NCBI GenBank assembly: GCA_026986085.1
Contig: JALSPE010000129.1
Coordinates: 1-8,556, forward strand
From: Campylobacteraceae bacterium
GTDB lineage: Bacteria; Campylobacterota; Campylobacteria; Campylobacterales; Sulfurovaceae
Direction: 5' to 3'
Length of the DNA stretch: 8,556 bases
The position numbers and the translations under genes were made by a program. The notes under the pieces are model-generated. The model was not told where the DNA came from and made no database searches. It worked only from the letters and a program-made list of their open reading frames with translations. Below, piece after piece: positions 1 through 6,571 of this stretch; position 1 is the stretch's first letter, and the number at the start of each line of letters is the position of its first letter.

Positions 1-94
1 ATATTATTTATTGCACATCATCTTTCATTCTCTATCTTTTTGAATTAGCTAAGGCTAGTCCTTCAAAGATATAAAATATTATCTAATATACACT

Positions 95-117
95 AAAAAA
101 TATTCTCAATTCATGAG
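95..117 (-). terminator. Weak candidate terminator after the DedA gene
   Basis: Read on the minus strand, a 4-bp stem (CTCA/TGAG, arms at 114-117 and 105-108, 5-base loop) is followed by an AT-rich stretch with a run of six T (95-100). It lies about 30 bases past the stop codon of the leftward DedA gene. The stem is very short and AT-rich DNA produces such structures by chance, so this is only a candidate. Confidence 0.25.
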
Positions 118-148
118 TTTTGCAAGAAGTCTAATAGAGCTTTTACTT

Positions 149-745
149 TTACTTTCTCTTTTTAATATAGATATAAACTCCTACTACTAAAGCTACAAAA
201 GCAACTGCGCCAATAGTTATAGTTTTTAGATACTCTTTTATCAGTGCTTCATTTTCGCCAATGAAATATCCTACTAGTGTAAGTATTATTGCCCAAATTC
301 CTGCACCTAAAGATGTATAGATGCTAAATTTTGCTAAATTCATTTTTGCCATACCAGCTGGAAGAGAGATTAATTGTCTAACTCCTGGTATCAACCTGCC
401 ACTAAAGGTTGATATTTCACCATGTTTTTCAAAAAATTTTTCTAATTTTTCTAGGGTTTCTTCTTTTACAAATAGATATTTACCATATTTAAGAAAGAAT
501 ACTCTTCCAAATTTTAGAGCCAATATATAGTTGAAGATTGCTCCTGCTAATGAGCCTAATACTCCAACAATAATAACAATATAGATATTCATATCGCCCT
601 TACTAGCTAAATATCCTGCTGGAACCATAACAACTTCGCTAGGGAAGGGAAAGAATGTGCTCTCTAAAAACATCATAATAAATATTCCTAAATATCCTAA
701 AGAGCCAACAGTTTGAACAATCCAATTTACTATATCGTGTAGCAT
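149..745 (-). CDS. DedA family (VTT/SNARE-associated domain) membrane protein
   Basis: This 198-residue inner-membrane protein has the usual DedA length of about 200 residues. Near the N-terminus it shows the acidic/proline signature: E28 followed by FFPFPSE ending at E37. In the second half is the basic signature FSGRLIPGVRQ (114-124, with R117, P120 and R123) followed by LPAGMAKM. Hydrophobic stretches lie at about 12-34, 53-77, 140-162 and 170-193; the first and third are probably partly re-entrant, as in this family. The C-terminus is short and basic (KKRK). DedA proteins are linked to envelope integrity and proton-motive-force maintenance, and some members (UptA) recycle undecaprenyl phosphate across the membrane. 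Which role this paralogue has cannot be read from the sequence. The ATG at 743-745 is preceded by GAGG at suitable spacing. The gene is divergent from the MFS transporter. Confidence 0.93.
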   Translation of the reverse strand: MLHDIVNWIVQTVGSLGYLGIFIMMFLESTFFPFPSEVVMVPAGYLASKGDMNIYIVIIVGVLGSLAGAIFNYILALKFGRVFFLKYGKYLFVKEETLEKLEKFFEKHGEISTFSGRLIPGVRQLISLPAGMAKMNLAKFSIYTSLGAGIWAIILTLVGYFIGENEALIKEYLKTITIGAVAFVALVVGVYIYIKKRK

Positions 746-766
746 AATACCTCGTTTTTAAACGCA

Positions 767-772
767 ATTATA
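767..772 (-). promoter_or_regulatory. Candidate -10 box for the DedA gene
   Basis: The minus strand reads TATAAT exactly, 22 bases upstream of the DedA start codon, which would give a short leader of about 15 bases. No TTGACA-like -35 box is seen at the expected distance. Campylobacterota vegetative promoters generally lack a conserved -35 and rely on an AT-rich upstream region, which is present. In such AT-rich DNA a chance TATAAT is possible. Confidence 0.4.
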
Positions 773-783
773 TATAAAAGATG

Positions 784-789
784 TAAAAT
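784..789 (+). promoter_or_regulatory. Candidate -10 box for the MFS transporter gene
   Basis: TAAAAT, preceded by G, lies 31 bases before the ATG at 821, within the 75-bp divergent spacer. The same G-TAAAAT form occurs before lysA, and G-TATAAT occurs before rplY. The assignment rests on position and similarity only. Confidence 0.35.
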
Positions 790-820
790 ACGCCATTAAT
801 TTTTAAAAAAGAGAGTAAAA

Positions 821-2026
821 ATGTTTAAGTTAGATGACCCTAAAAACAGTTTTAAAAATGTATTGCACGCCTTTTTTTTAGGCTTGGCAATTACAGTTGT
901 AGAGCCTTCGACTGTGTTGCCTTTGATGGTTCATCACTTTGTTGATAGTGCAATTATTGTAGGTATATTTGCATCGTTGCTAAGAGGCGGGGCTATTGTA
1001 ATTCAGTTATATGCTTCGTTTCATGCACAAGGGTATAAGAGGGTTATTCCATATTTAAGAAGGGTGTTTTTCTTTAGATTTTTAAGTTGGTTTTTTATTG
1101 GTTTATCGATATTTATATTTGGTGACAAGCACCCATATATAACTATTTCTCTTATTGGAATTGGACTCTTTTTCTTTTCGTTTACAGCTGGTTTTGGAGC
1201 AATTTATTTTAAAGAGTTACAAGCAAAACTTTTTAGTAAATCTTATCGTGGTAAAACAATGGCAAATAGAAATATTGCATCTTCGGTTGCTTCAATAATT
1301 AGTGGAGGTGTAACTGGGTATGTTTTAAGTAATTTTAGCGCACCACTAAATTATGCATATCTTTTTATGGTTAGTTCTCTTTTAATGGCAGTAGGTTTTA
1401 TTGCATTTGGAACAATTAATGAGCCCAAGAAAGAGAATATATCTTTAAAAGAGAAGAGTTTTAAAGAGTTTTTAAAGAATGCTTCTTTGACACTAAAGAG
1501 TTCTAAAAAGTTACAATTGCAGATATTTGCTGTATTTTTAAGTTATGCATATTTGTTATCTATGCCATTTGTTATACTTCATGCTAATAAAACTTTGGAG
1601 CTAACAGGATGGATGCTTGGTGGTTTTATTACAATTGAGATGATAGGTTCAATTTTAGGAAGCTCTTTGCTTTGGAAGAGAATAAGTAATTATGAATTTA
1701 TGCTAACTCTTAGCTTTGGGTTGAGTGCAGTTGCGTTTATTGTTGCTTTGTTTGCAGATAATTTATATAGTTATCTCTTGATTTTTTTACTCTTTGGAGT
1801 ATCGGTTGATGGTTTTAATATTGCTGGAATGAATTTAATAATAGAGTTAGCACCAGAAGATAAGAGACCAATATATGTTGCTTTACAGACAAATTTAAGC
1901 TCTATTGGTCTATTTTTTCCAATTTTGGGTGGTTTTTTATTGACAATTTTGGGTAGTTATCAACTAATCTACACAATAACAATAATACTTTTACTTCTTG
2001 GCGTATATATAAGCAGAAAATTATAG
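821..2026 (+). CDS. Major facilitator superfamily transporter, substrate unknown
   Basis: The protein has 401 residues, a typical MFS length. It reads as a chain of about twelve hydrophobic segments split into two halves by a charged central loop (about residues 203-230, rich in K and E). Charged loops fit the MFS pattern: a basic turn after segment 2 (QGYKRVIPYLRR, about 70-81), and SKSYRGKTMANRN between segments 4 and 5, resembling the R-G-x-x-x-x-x-R-N loop of many MFS permeases. A second such turn near the end reads APEDKRPIYVALQ. It should be a proton-driven secondary transporter of the inner membrane. The substrate and direction cannot be told: no neighbouring catabolic gene or regulator narrows it. 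The ATG at 821 has a GAGAG Shine-Dalgarno-like stretch just upstream. The gene is divergent from the DedA gene and ends 10 bases before the rplY promoter, with no visible terminator between. Confidence 0.88.
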   Translation: MFKLDDPKNSFKNVLHAFFLGLAITVVEPSTVLPLMVHHFVDSAIIVGIFASLLRGGAIVIQLYASFHAQGYKRVIPYLRRVFFFRFLSWFFIGLSIFIFGDKHPYITISLIGIGLFFFSFTAGFGAIYFKELQAKLFSKSYRGKTMANRNIASSVASIISGGVTGYVLSNFSAPLNYAYLFMVSSLLMAVGFIAFGTINEPKKENISLKEKSFKEFLKNASLTLKSSKKLQLQIFAVFLSYAYLLSMPFVILHANKTLELTGWMLGGFITIEMIGSILGSSLLWKRISNYEFMLTLSFGLSAVAFIVALFADNLYSYLLIFLLFGVSVDGFNIAGMNLIIELAPEDKRPIYVALQTNLSSIGLFFPILGGFLLTILGSYQLIYTITIILLLLGVYISRKL

Positions 2027-2035
2027 AGTTTTTTG

Positions 2036-2041
2036 TATAAT
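2036..2041 (+). promoter_or_regulatory. Likely promoter (-10 box) of the rplY operon
   Basis: A perfect TATAAT sits directly after TTTTTTG and 10 bases past the stop of the MFS gene. The T-rich stretch followed by TG or G and TATAAT fits the Campylobacterota vegetative promoter, which has a strong -10 and an AT-rich upstream region instead of a -35. Transcription would start near 2048, giving a leader of about 20 bases for rplY. It probably drives rplY, pth and the genes after them. Confidence 0.6.
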
Positions 2042-2059
2042 TTTGGCTCAATTTAAATT

Positions 2060-2064
2060 AAGGA
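2060..2064 (+). promoter_or_regulatory. rplY ribosome binding site; decides between two adjacent ATGs
   Basis: AAGGA lies 3 bases before the first ATG (2068) and 6 bases before the second (2071). The wider spacing is normal and favours 2071 as the true start. The protein then begins MLEGIVRDS, matching my recollection of the start of Campylobacter L25. Confidence 0.6.
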
Positions 2065-2070
2065 TTTATG

Positions 2071-2607
2071 ATGTTAGAAGGAATAGTTAGAGATAGTATC
2101 GGTAAGAGTGATGCAAAGAAGCTTCGCCGAGATGGTTATCTAATAGCGAACATCTATGCTAATGGTGTAGAGAATGTTCATTGTGCATTTAAACATGGAG
2201 AGTTTGTAAGAACTGTAAGAAATAAAGAGTCTCTTGCATTTCCTGTAAAAGTTGGAGATAAAGAGTTTAATGTTGTTGTTCAAGAGTATCAACTACACCC
2301 AATTACAGGTTTAATTTTACATGTTGATTTAAGAGTTGCACTTGCTGATACTGTTAGTGATTATCTTGTTCCTGTTGAGACAGTTGGTGTTCCAAAAGGT
2401 ATTAAAAACAAAGGTGTTTTGGTAATTACTAAAAGAAGAGTAAGAGTAAGAGGTAAAATAGAGGATATTCCTAATAAATTTGTTTTAGATGTTTCTGATT
2501 TAGATAGAGATGAGTCTATTTTGGTTAGAGATTTGGAAGCTCCGGCTAATTGTAAGCTAATGGATAGACCACATGTTTCTATTTGTGGTGTAATAAAAGC
2601 TAGATAA
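2071..2607 (+). CDS. rplY: 50S ribosomal protein L25/Ctc (bL25)
   Basis: The 178-residue protein (179 if the tandem upstream ATG at 2068 is used) is the long, two-domain Ctc/TL5 form of L25, which binds 5S rRNA in the large ribosomal subunit. The N-terminal L25 domain (about 1-90) opens MLEGIVRDSIGKSDAKKLRRDG and contains the hallmark stretch VVQEYQLHPITG followed by LHVDL. The C-terminal domain (about 95-178) has VPVETVGVPKGIKNKGVL and ends in a basic KAR. Both blocks are characteristic of the family. It is the first gene of the rightward run and is followed after 4 bases by pth, the same pairing as in Campylobacter and Helicobacter. I preferred the second ATG because of the Shine-Dalgarno spacing. 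Confidence 0.95.
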   Translation: MLEGIVRDSIGKSDAKKLRRDGYLIANIYANGVENVHCAFKHGEFVRTVRNKESLAFPVKVGDKEFNVVVQEYQLHPITGLILHVDLRVALADTVSDYLVPVETVGVPKGIKNKGVLVITKRRVRVRGKIEDIPNKFVLDVSDLDRDESILVRDLEAPANCKLMDRPHVSICGVIKAR

Positions 2608-2611
2608 TTTA

Positions 2612-3184
2612 ATGAAACTTATAGTCGGTTTGGGCAACCCCGGCCCGACATACTCTAATACACGCCATAATATTGGATTTATGGTAGTTGATTCTCTTAT
2701 TCAAAATCTACAGCCAAGTAATATCTCTAAAAAAAGTTTTGAGGGTGAACTCTACAAAAAGGGTGATTTACTACTGTTAAAACCTACTACTTTTATGAAT
2801 TTGTCTGGTAAAAGCGTGCAAGCTGTTGCAAATTTTTACAAGATTAATTTAGATGATATATTGGTAGTTCATGATGAGATAGATATACCTTTTGGTGCTA
2901 TTAAGCTTAAAAAGGGTGGTGGAAGTGGTGGACATAATGGTTTAAAATCTATTGACACAATGGTAGGAAAAGAGTATAATCGTTTGAGATTGGGTGTTGA
3001 TAAACCAGAAAGAAAAGAGATGGTAGCAGGTTATGTATTGGGCAGATTTAACCCAAAAGAGGAGTCTGTTTTGGATAGATTTGTAGAGCTTGGCTCAAAA
3101 GTTGCAAAAGAGTGGATTAATAAGCCATTAAGTGAATTAAAGAGTCTTTATTCAAAAAGAGATGGTAGTTACCTGTATGAGTAG
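2612..3184 (+). CDS. pth: Peptidyl-tRNA hydrolase
   Basis: This cytoplasmic enzyme releases peptides from peptidyl-tRNAs that fall off stalled ribosomes, recycling the tRNA. At 190 residues it is the normal length for bacterial Pth. Active-site residues known from E. coli Pth all have counterparts: N9 in VGLGNPGPTY, the catalytic H19 in TRHNIGF, N63 in KPTTFMNLSG, D88 in VVHDEIDIPFG and N109 in GGGSGGHNGLKSI. The C-terminal half keeps RLRLGVDKP and VLGRF. The start is 4 bases after the rplY stop and has no clear Shine-Dalgarno of its own, so translation is probably coupled to rplY. The 3' end overlaps the next gene by 8 bases if that gene starts at 3177. Confidence 0.97.
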   Translation: MKLIVGLGNPGPTYSNTRHNIGFMVVDSLIQNLQPSNISKKSFEGELYKKGDLLLLKPTTFMNLSGKSVQAVANFYKINLDDILVVHDEIDIPFGAIKLKKGGGSGGHNGLKSIDTMVGKEYNRLRLGVDKPERKEMVAGYVLGRFNPKEESVLDRFVELGSKVAKEWINKPLSELKSLYSKRDGSYLYE

Positions 3185-4241
3185 AGCTTTTCTTTATATA
3201 CTAAAAAGATATTTTATAACTTTTTTTATTGTTTCTATTGGTATGGTTTCTATTGTTTCTCTAATTGATTTTCTTCAACATATTGGCTCTATTAGGGGAG
3301 CTAATAGAGCTATGTTATACTTCTATTATACATTTAACAATACATTTACACTTTTATATCCAATAGCATTAGTTTTTGCTGCTATTATAGTGTTGTCGTC
3401 TCTTCTTTTTAAAAATCATTTACTCTCTTTAGCCTCTTTTGGTTACCCTAAAAGTTTTATTATTAAACCTTTACTATTGGCATCTTTGATAATATATTTT
3501 ATTGTTGTTGGATTAAATTTTACAAAGTTTGCATATGCTGGAGATAAGGCAGAGGCTATATTAAATAGTGAAAATAGCTCTTACTCATCTTTGGATAATA
3601 TATTTTTTAAATATAACAACTCTTTTGTTGCAGCAAAAAAGTTGGATATTGTAAATAAAGAGTTAAAGGGTATTAATCTATACCATGTAGATAATGAAAA
3701 GGTAGATTATATTTTAGAGATAAAGAGTGCAAAGTTTAGCGATGGCTCTTGGGTTGCAAATGGTATAACTAAAAAGATATTTAAATATAGGGATGGTGTT
3801 CCTATTGGGTATGATGTAGAGAAGTTAGAGAGTGCTAAAATTTTAAGAGCTTACTATCCTAAGGTTATAAAGCTTTTGTATGAGGGTAAGAGAATGAGTA
3901 TTACAGATGGAATTAAGGCTCAAAAGTTACTAAAAAAACAGAATATCGATAATTCAAAAATTGAGAGTGCTTTGTATCAGAAGTTACTTATGCCTTTGTT
4001 TGCACCAATTTTAATTGTTTTGCTATCTATTTTAACCCCAATTCATAAGAGATATTTTGGCAGGGCTAAATTCTTTTTTTACAGCTTGGGTGCAACGCTG
4101 GTTATTTGGACACTTCTTTATAGTGTAAATATGATGAGTGTAAATGGAGTAGTTCCTGTATATTTGGGGCAACCTCTTATTATTTTAGCTCTTATTGTAT
4201 TAACTTTGGCGGTATGGATTAGAAAGAGAAGCACTATATAA
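3177..4241 (+). CDS. lptG: LptF/LptG-family permease (YjgP/YjgQ), probably LptG
   Basis: The 354-residue protein matches the roughly 360 residues of LptF/LptG, the membrane subunits that work with the LptB ATPase to lift lipopolysaccharide out of the inner membrane. The layout is diagnostic: three hydrophobic segments at the N-terminus (about 5-30, 53-77 and 93-112), a hydrophilic middle part of about 150 residues expected to form the periplasmic beta-jellyroll, then three segments at the end (about 270-290, 300-322 and 328-348). The N-terminus MSRAFLYILKRYFITFF resembles the family start (basic, then RY-(L/I)). Two in-frame ATGs exist, at 3162 and 3177. The later one gives the family-like N-terminus and an 8-base overlap with pth (ATGAGTAG), suggesting coupled translation. 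LptF and LptG are hard to separate by eye. The counterpart at this place in C. jejuni is the YjgP/YjgQ protein Cj0313. Confidence 0.82.
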   Translation: MSRAFLYILKRYFITFFIVSIGMVSIVSLIDFLQHIGSIRGANRAMLYFYYTFNNTFTLLYPIALVFAAIIVLSSLLFKNHLLSLASFGYPKSFIIKPLLLASLIIYFIVVGLNFTKFAYAGDKAEAILNSENSSYSSLDNIFFKYNNSFVAAKKLDIVNKELKGINLYHVDNEKVDYILEIKSAKFSDGSWVANGITKKIFKYRDGVPIGYDVEKLESAKILRAYYPKVIKLLYEGKRMSITDGIKAQKLLKKQNIDNSKIESALYQKLLMPLFAPILIVLLSILTPIHKRYFGRAKFFFYSLGATLVIWTLLYSVNMMSVNGVVPVYLGQPLIILALIVLTLAVWIRKRSTI

Positions 4242-4286
4242 AACCTTTTTGGGTAAAATTACTAAAAAGAAATTAAGGTTTATATA
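4235..4286 (+). repeat. Inverted repeat enclosing a promoter and covering the lysA ribosome binding site
   Basis: AAACCTT (4241-4247) is the exact reverse complement of AAGGTTT (4275-4281). With one bulged A (4240) the pairing extends outward by five A/T pairs, 4235-4239 with 4282-4286. The right arm contains AAGG (4275-4278), the Shine-Dalgarno of lysA, and reaches the A of its ATG. The left arm overlaps the stop codon of the lptG-like gene. The 27-base loop contains the candidate -10 box at 4254-4259. The helix is AT-rich and not strong, so a regulatory role is inference. Confidence 0.4.
4254..4259 (+). promoter_or_regulatory. Candidate internal promoter (-10 box) for lysA-pheA-hisC
   Basis: TAAAAT preceded by TTTTTGGG lies in the 44-base gap between the lptG-like gene and lysA, the largest gap in the rightward run. 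It resembles the -10 before rplY in context (T-run, G, then the hexamer). A transcript starting about 7 bases downstream would have a leader of about 20 bases and would lack the left arm of the surrounding inverted repeat. Confidence 0.45.
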
Positions 4287-5500
4287 TGTCTATTAATTTT
4301 AAGTTAGCAGAAAAAGAGTTTAAAACACCACTTTATATATACGATTTTGAGTATATGCGTAATCAATACAGAGAGCTTAAAAGTGCTTTTGAGGGTAGTA
4401 AATCTTTAATAACATATGCAGTTAAGTCAAATTCAAATTTAAGTGTAATATCTAATTTTGCAAAAGAGGGTAGTGGGGCAGATTGTGTTAGTATTGGAGA
4501 GGTTAAAAGAGCTTTAATGGCTGGGATTGAGCCATATAAGATAATATTCTCTGGTGTTGGTAAGAGTTACAGCGAGATAAAAGAGGCGCTAGAGCTTAAG
4601 ATATTAATGATAAATGTAGAGAGTGAAGCTGAACTATTTTTGGTAGAAGAGGTAGCAAAAGAGCTTGAAGTTGAGGCTAGAGTATCTATTAGAGTTAATC
4701 CAAATGTTGATCCTAAGACCCATCCATATATCTCTACTGGTTTGCATGAGAATAAGTTTGGTGTAGATATTGATATGGCAAAGAGAATGTATATAATAGC
4801 TAAAAAGAGTAATAGTTTAGACCCTATTGGAATACACTTTCATATAGGCTCTCAGCTTACAAATTTAGAGCCAATAGCAGAGGCAGCAGAGATTATTGCA
4901 GATTTGGTTAAATCTTTAAAAGCAATAGATATTGATATTAAATTTTTTGATGCTGGTGGTGGCTTGGGAGTTAGATACAGTGATGAAATTTTAATTGAGC
5001 CTAGCAACTATGCAAAGGTTATAATTGATGCGGTTAAGGGGTTGGATGTAACTATTATTTGTGAACCAGGCAGGTATTTGAGTGCAAACGGTGGCTATTT
5101 ATTAACAAAAGTTTTATATGAGAAAAAAAATGGAAACAAGAGATTTACAATAGTTGATGCTGCTATGAATGATTTGCTTAGACCATCTTTGTATAATGCG
5201 TATCATAGAATTGAGTTGGTTGAGCCAAAGAGTGGTGATGAGAGTGAGAGTGATGTGGTTGGACCAATTTGTGAGAGTGGAGATTTTTTGGGTAAAGATG
5301 TAATGTTGCCAAAGCTTGATGGTGGGGAGTTGCTTGTAATTTATAGTGCCGGGGCGTATGGATTTACAATGGCAAGTAACTACAATACAAGAGGCAGAGC
5401 TTGTGAAGTTGCTTATGATAATGGAGAGTTTAGAGTTATTAGAAGAAGAGAGAGTTTTGAAGATTTAATTGAGGCAGAGAGACTCTACCTACAAGGATAG
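4286..5500 (+). CDS. lysA: Diaminopimelate decarboxylase
   Basis: This PLP enzyme converts meso-2,6-diaminopimelate to L-lysine plus CO2, the last step of lysine synthesis. It has 404 residues, normal for LysA. Fold type III landmarks appear in order: K47 in ITYAVKSNSN is the PLP Schiff-base lysine; HFHIGSQ (184-190) and FFDAGGGLGV (220-229) bind cofactor; EPGRYLSANGG (260-270) contacts phosphate and substrate; C329 in CESGDFLGKD is the catalytic cysteine contributed across the dimer; Y358 in GAYGFTMASNYN stacks at the cofactor. The CESGD motif separates DAPDC from ornithine and arginine decarboxylases of the same fold. AAGG 7 bases before the ATG is a good ribosome binding site. pheA follows after 3 bases. 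In C. jejuni a HAD-type gene (Cj0315) lies between lysA and pheA; it is absent here. Confidence 0.97.
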   Translation: MSINFKLAEKEFKTPLYIYDFEYMRNQYRELKSAFEGSKSLITYAVKSNSNLSVISNFAKEGSGADCVSIGEVKRALMAGIEPYKIIFSGVGKSYSEIKEALELKILMINVESEAELFLVEEVAKELEVEARVSIRVNPNVDPKTHPYISTGLHENKFGVDIDMAKRMYIIAKKSNSLDPIGIHFHIGSQLTNLEPIAEAAEIIADLVKSLKAIDIDIKFFDAGGGLGVRYSDEILIEPSNYAKVIIDAVKGLDVTIICEPGRYLSANGGYLLTKVLYEKKNGNKRFTIVDAAMNDLLRPSLYNAYHRIELVEPKSGDESESDVVGPICESGDFLGKDVMLPKLDGGELLVIYSAGAYGFTMASNYNTRGRACEVAYDNGEFRVIRRRESFEDLIEAERLYLQG

Positions 5501-5503
5501 AAT

Positions 5504-6571
5504 ATGGATTTAAATGAGATAAGAGTTAAGCTAGATGAGATAGATAACCAAGTATTAGAGCTTTTTAACAAACGATTAGAGCTTGTTGAGAAAGTTGCAG
5601 AGTATAAGAGTAGGAAAAATGAGTCTATATATCGCCCCAAGAGAGAAAGAGAGATAATAGAGAGATTAAAAAAGATAAATAGTGATATGGGTGGAAAGTT
5701 GAGCAGTGAGCTTATAGAAGCTCTATTTTCTCAAATTATATCTACATTTAGAAATTATGAAAAGCATGAATTGATAGCTTATCTTGGACCAGAAGCGAGT
5801 TTTACCCATCAAGCAGCAGAGAAGAGGTTTGGTTTGAGTGGTAATTATGTTCCTATTACTACAATAGATGGTGTATTTAGAGAGGTGAGTAGAGATAAGG
5901 CTACTTTTGGGGTGGTGCCAATAGAGAATACAACAAATGGTATTGTAAGTGATACAATTAATTGCTTAAATGATTATGATTTAAAAATTGTAGGTGAAGT
6001 CGTTTTAAATGTTCATCATGTATTTGCATCAACTTGTAGCGATATTAAAAAGATAAAAAAGATATATTCAAAAGATATTGCTTTTAATCAGTGCAGTAAT
6101 TTTTTAAGAGATTTTGGGCTTGATAATGTAGAGCTTGTGCCTGTTGATTCTACTGCAAAAGCAGCTCAACTTGCGAAAGAGGAGGAGTTTACAGCATCAA
6201 TTTGTGCTGAGGTAGCAGCTAAGATGTATGATGTTCCAATTGTCTTTAGAAATATTGAGGATGATGATAAGAATAGAACTAGATTTTTTGTAATTAGTAA
6301 GATTGAAGTTGAGGCGAGTGGAAATGACAAAACTTCAATTTTAGCTAAATTGCCAAATAGACCAGGTGCTTTGGTTGATTTTTTACTCGATTTTAAAGCA
6401 AAAAATATAGATTTAACCAAAATTAAGTCTCATATAGTTGGGGGAGTTTCGATATTCTTTTTAGAGTTTAATGGGCATAAGAGTGATGATGATATTGCAT
6501 ATATATTAAATAGATATAGCGATAGTATAAAAATTTTAGGTTCATATGTAAAAGAGGCAGATGATGTATAA
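5504..6571 (+). CDS. pheA: Bifunctional chorismate mutase / prephenate dehydratase (P-protein)
   Basis: It converts chorismate to prephenate and then to phenylpyruvate for phenylalanine synthesis. Three parts are visible in 355 residues. The AroQ-type chorismate mutase (1-87) keeps R7, R24, K35, R47 and E48, which line up with E. coli active-site residues. The dehydratase (about 90-268) has AYLGPEASFTHQAA (92-105), VPIENTTNG (138-146), DSTAKAA (215-221) and the catalytic-threonine motif TRF (259-261). The ACT domain (about 275-345) has RPGAL (286-290) and FFLEFNGH (318-325). Two family motifs are altered. The ACT motif ESRP, which binds phenylalanine in feedback inhibition, reads KSHI (308-311) and the loop after it is about three residues shorter. 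In the dehydratase, the usual SHPQ-x-x-x-QC reads SKDIAFNQC (189-197). Activity is probably retained; feedback control may not be. AAGGA ends 6 bases before the ATG, inside the lysA 3' end. hisC overlaps its end. Confidence 0.95.
   Translation: MDLNEIRVKLDEIDNQVLELFNKRLELVEKVAEYKSRKNESIYRPKREREIIERLKKINSDMGGKLSSELIEALFSQIISTFRNYEKHELIAYLGPEASFTHQAAEKRFGLSGNYVPITTIDGVFREVSRDKATFGVVPIENTTNGIVSDTINCLNDYDLKIVGEVVLNVHHVFASTCSDIKKIKKIYSKDIAFNQCSNFLRDFGLDNVELVPVDSTAKAAQLAKEEEFTASICAEVAAKMYDVPIVFRNIEDDDKNRTRFFVISKIEVEASGNDKTSILAKLPNRPGALVDFLLDFKAKNIDLTKIKSHIVGGVSIFFLEFNGHKSDDDIAYILNRYSDSIKILGSYVKEADDV
6551..6557 (+). promoter_or_regulatory. hisC ribosome binding site; decides between two adjacent ATGs
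   Basis: AAAGAGG, inside the last codons of pheA, lies 3 bases before the first ATG (6561) and 6 bases before the second (6564). The second spacing is the more usual, so 6564 is favoured. The same ATGATG arrangement with the same 3 and 6 base spacings occurs at rplY. Confidence 0.55.

Noticed and set aside
43..58. Small hairpin (TTAGC-TAAG-GCTAG) as a terminator
   Set aside because: The stem is only 5-6 bp with a wobble pair and no T-run follows on either strand.
1..72. Possible C-terminal tail of a plus-strand gene entering from the left
   Set aside because: Frame 3 is open from base 3 to a TAA at 72-74, and frame 1 to a TAG at 46-48, but the stretches are too short to recognise and no frame stands out. 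The minus strand has stops in all frames within this region.
321..530. 69-codon plus-strand frame opposite the DedA gene
   Set aside because: It is antisense to a well-supported DedA coding region with clear family motifs; no ribosome binding site or protein family supports it.
2050..2059. 10-bp palindrome AATTTAAATT before rplY as an operator
   Set aside because: It consists only of A and T in an AT-rich leader; such palindromes are expected by chance and nothing else marks it as a binding site.
3162..3176. Upstream ATG of the lptG-like gene (359-residue version)
   Set aside because: Its purine-rich stretch abuts the ATG with no spacer, and the added MVVTC does not resemble LptF/LptG N-termini; the ATG at 3177 with an 8-base overlap fits better.
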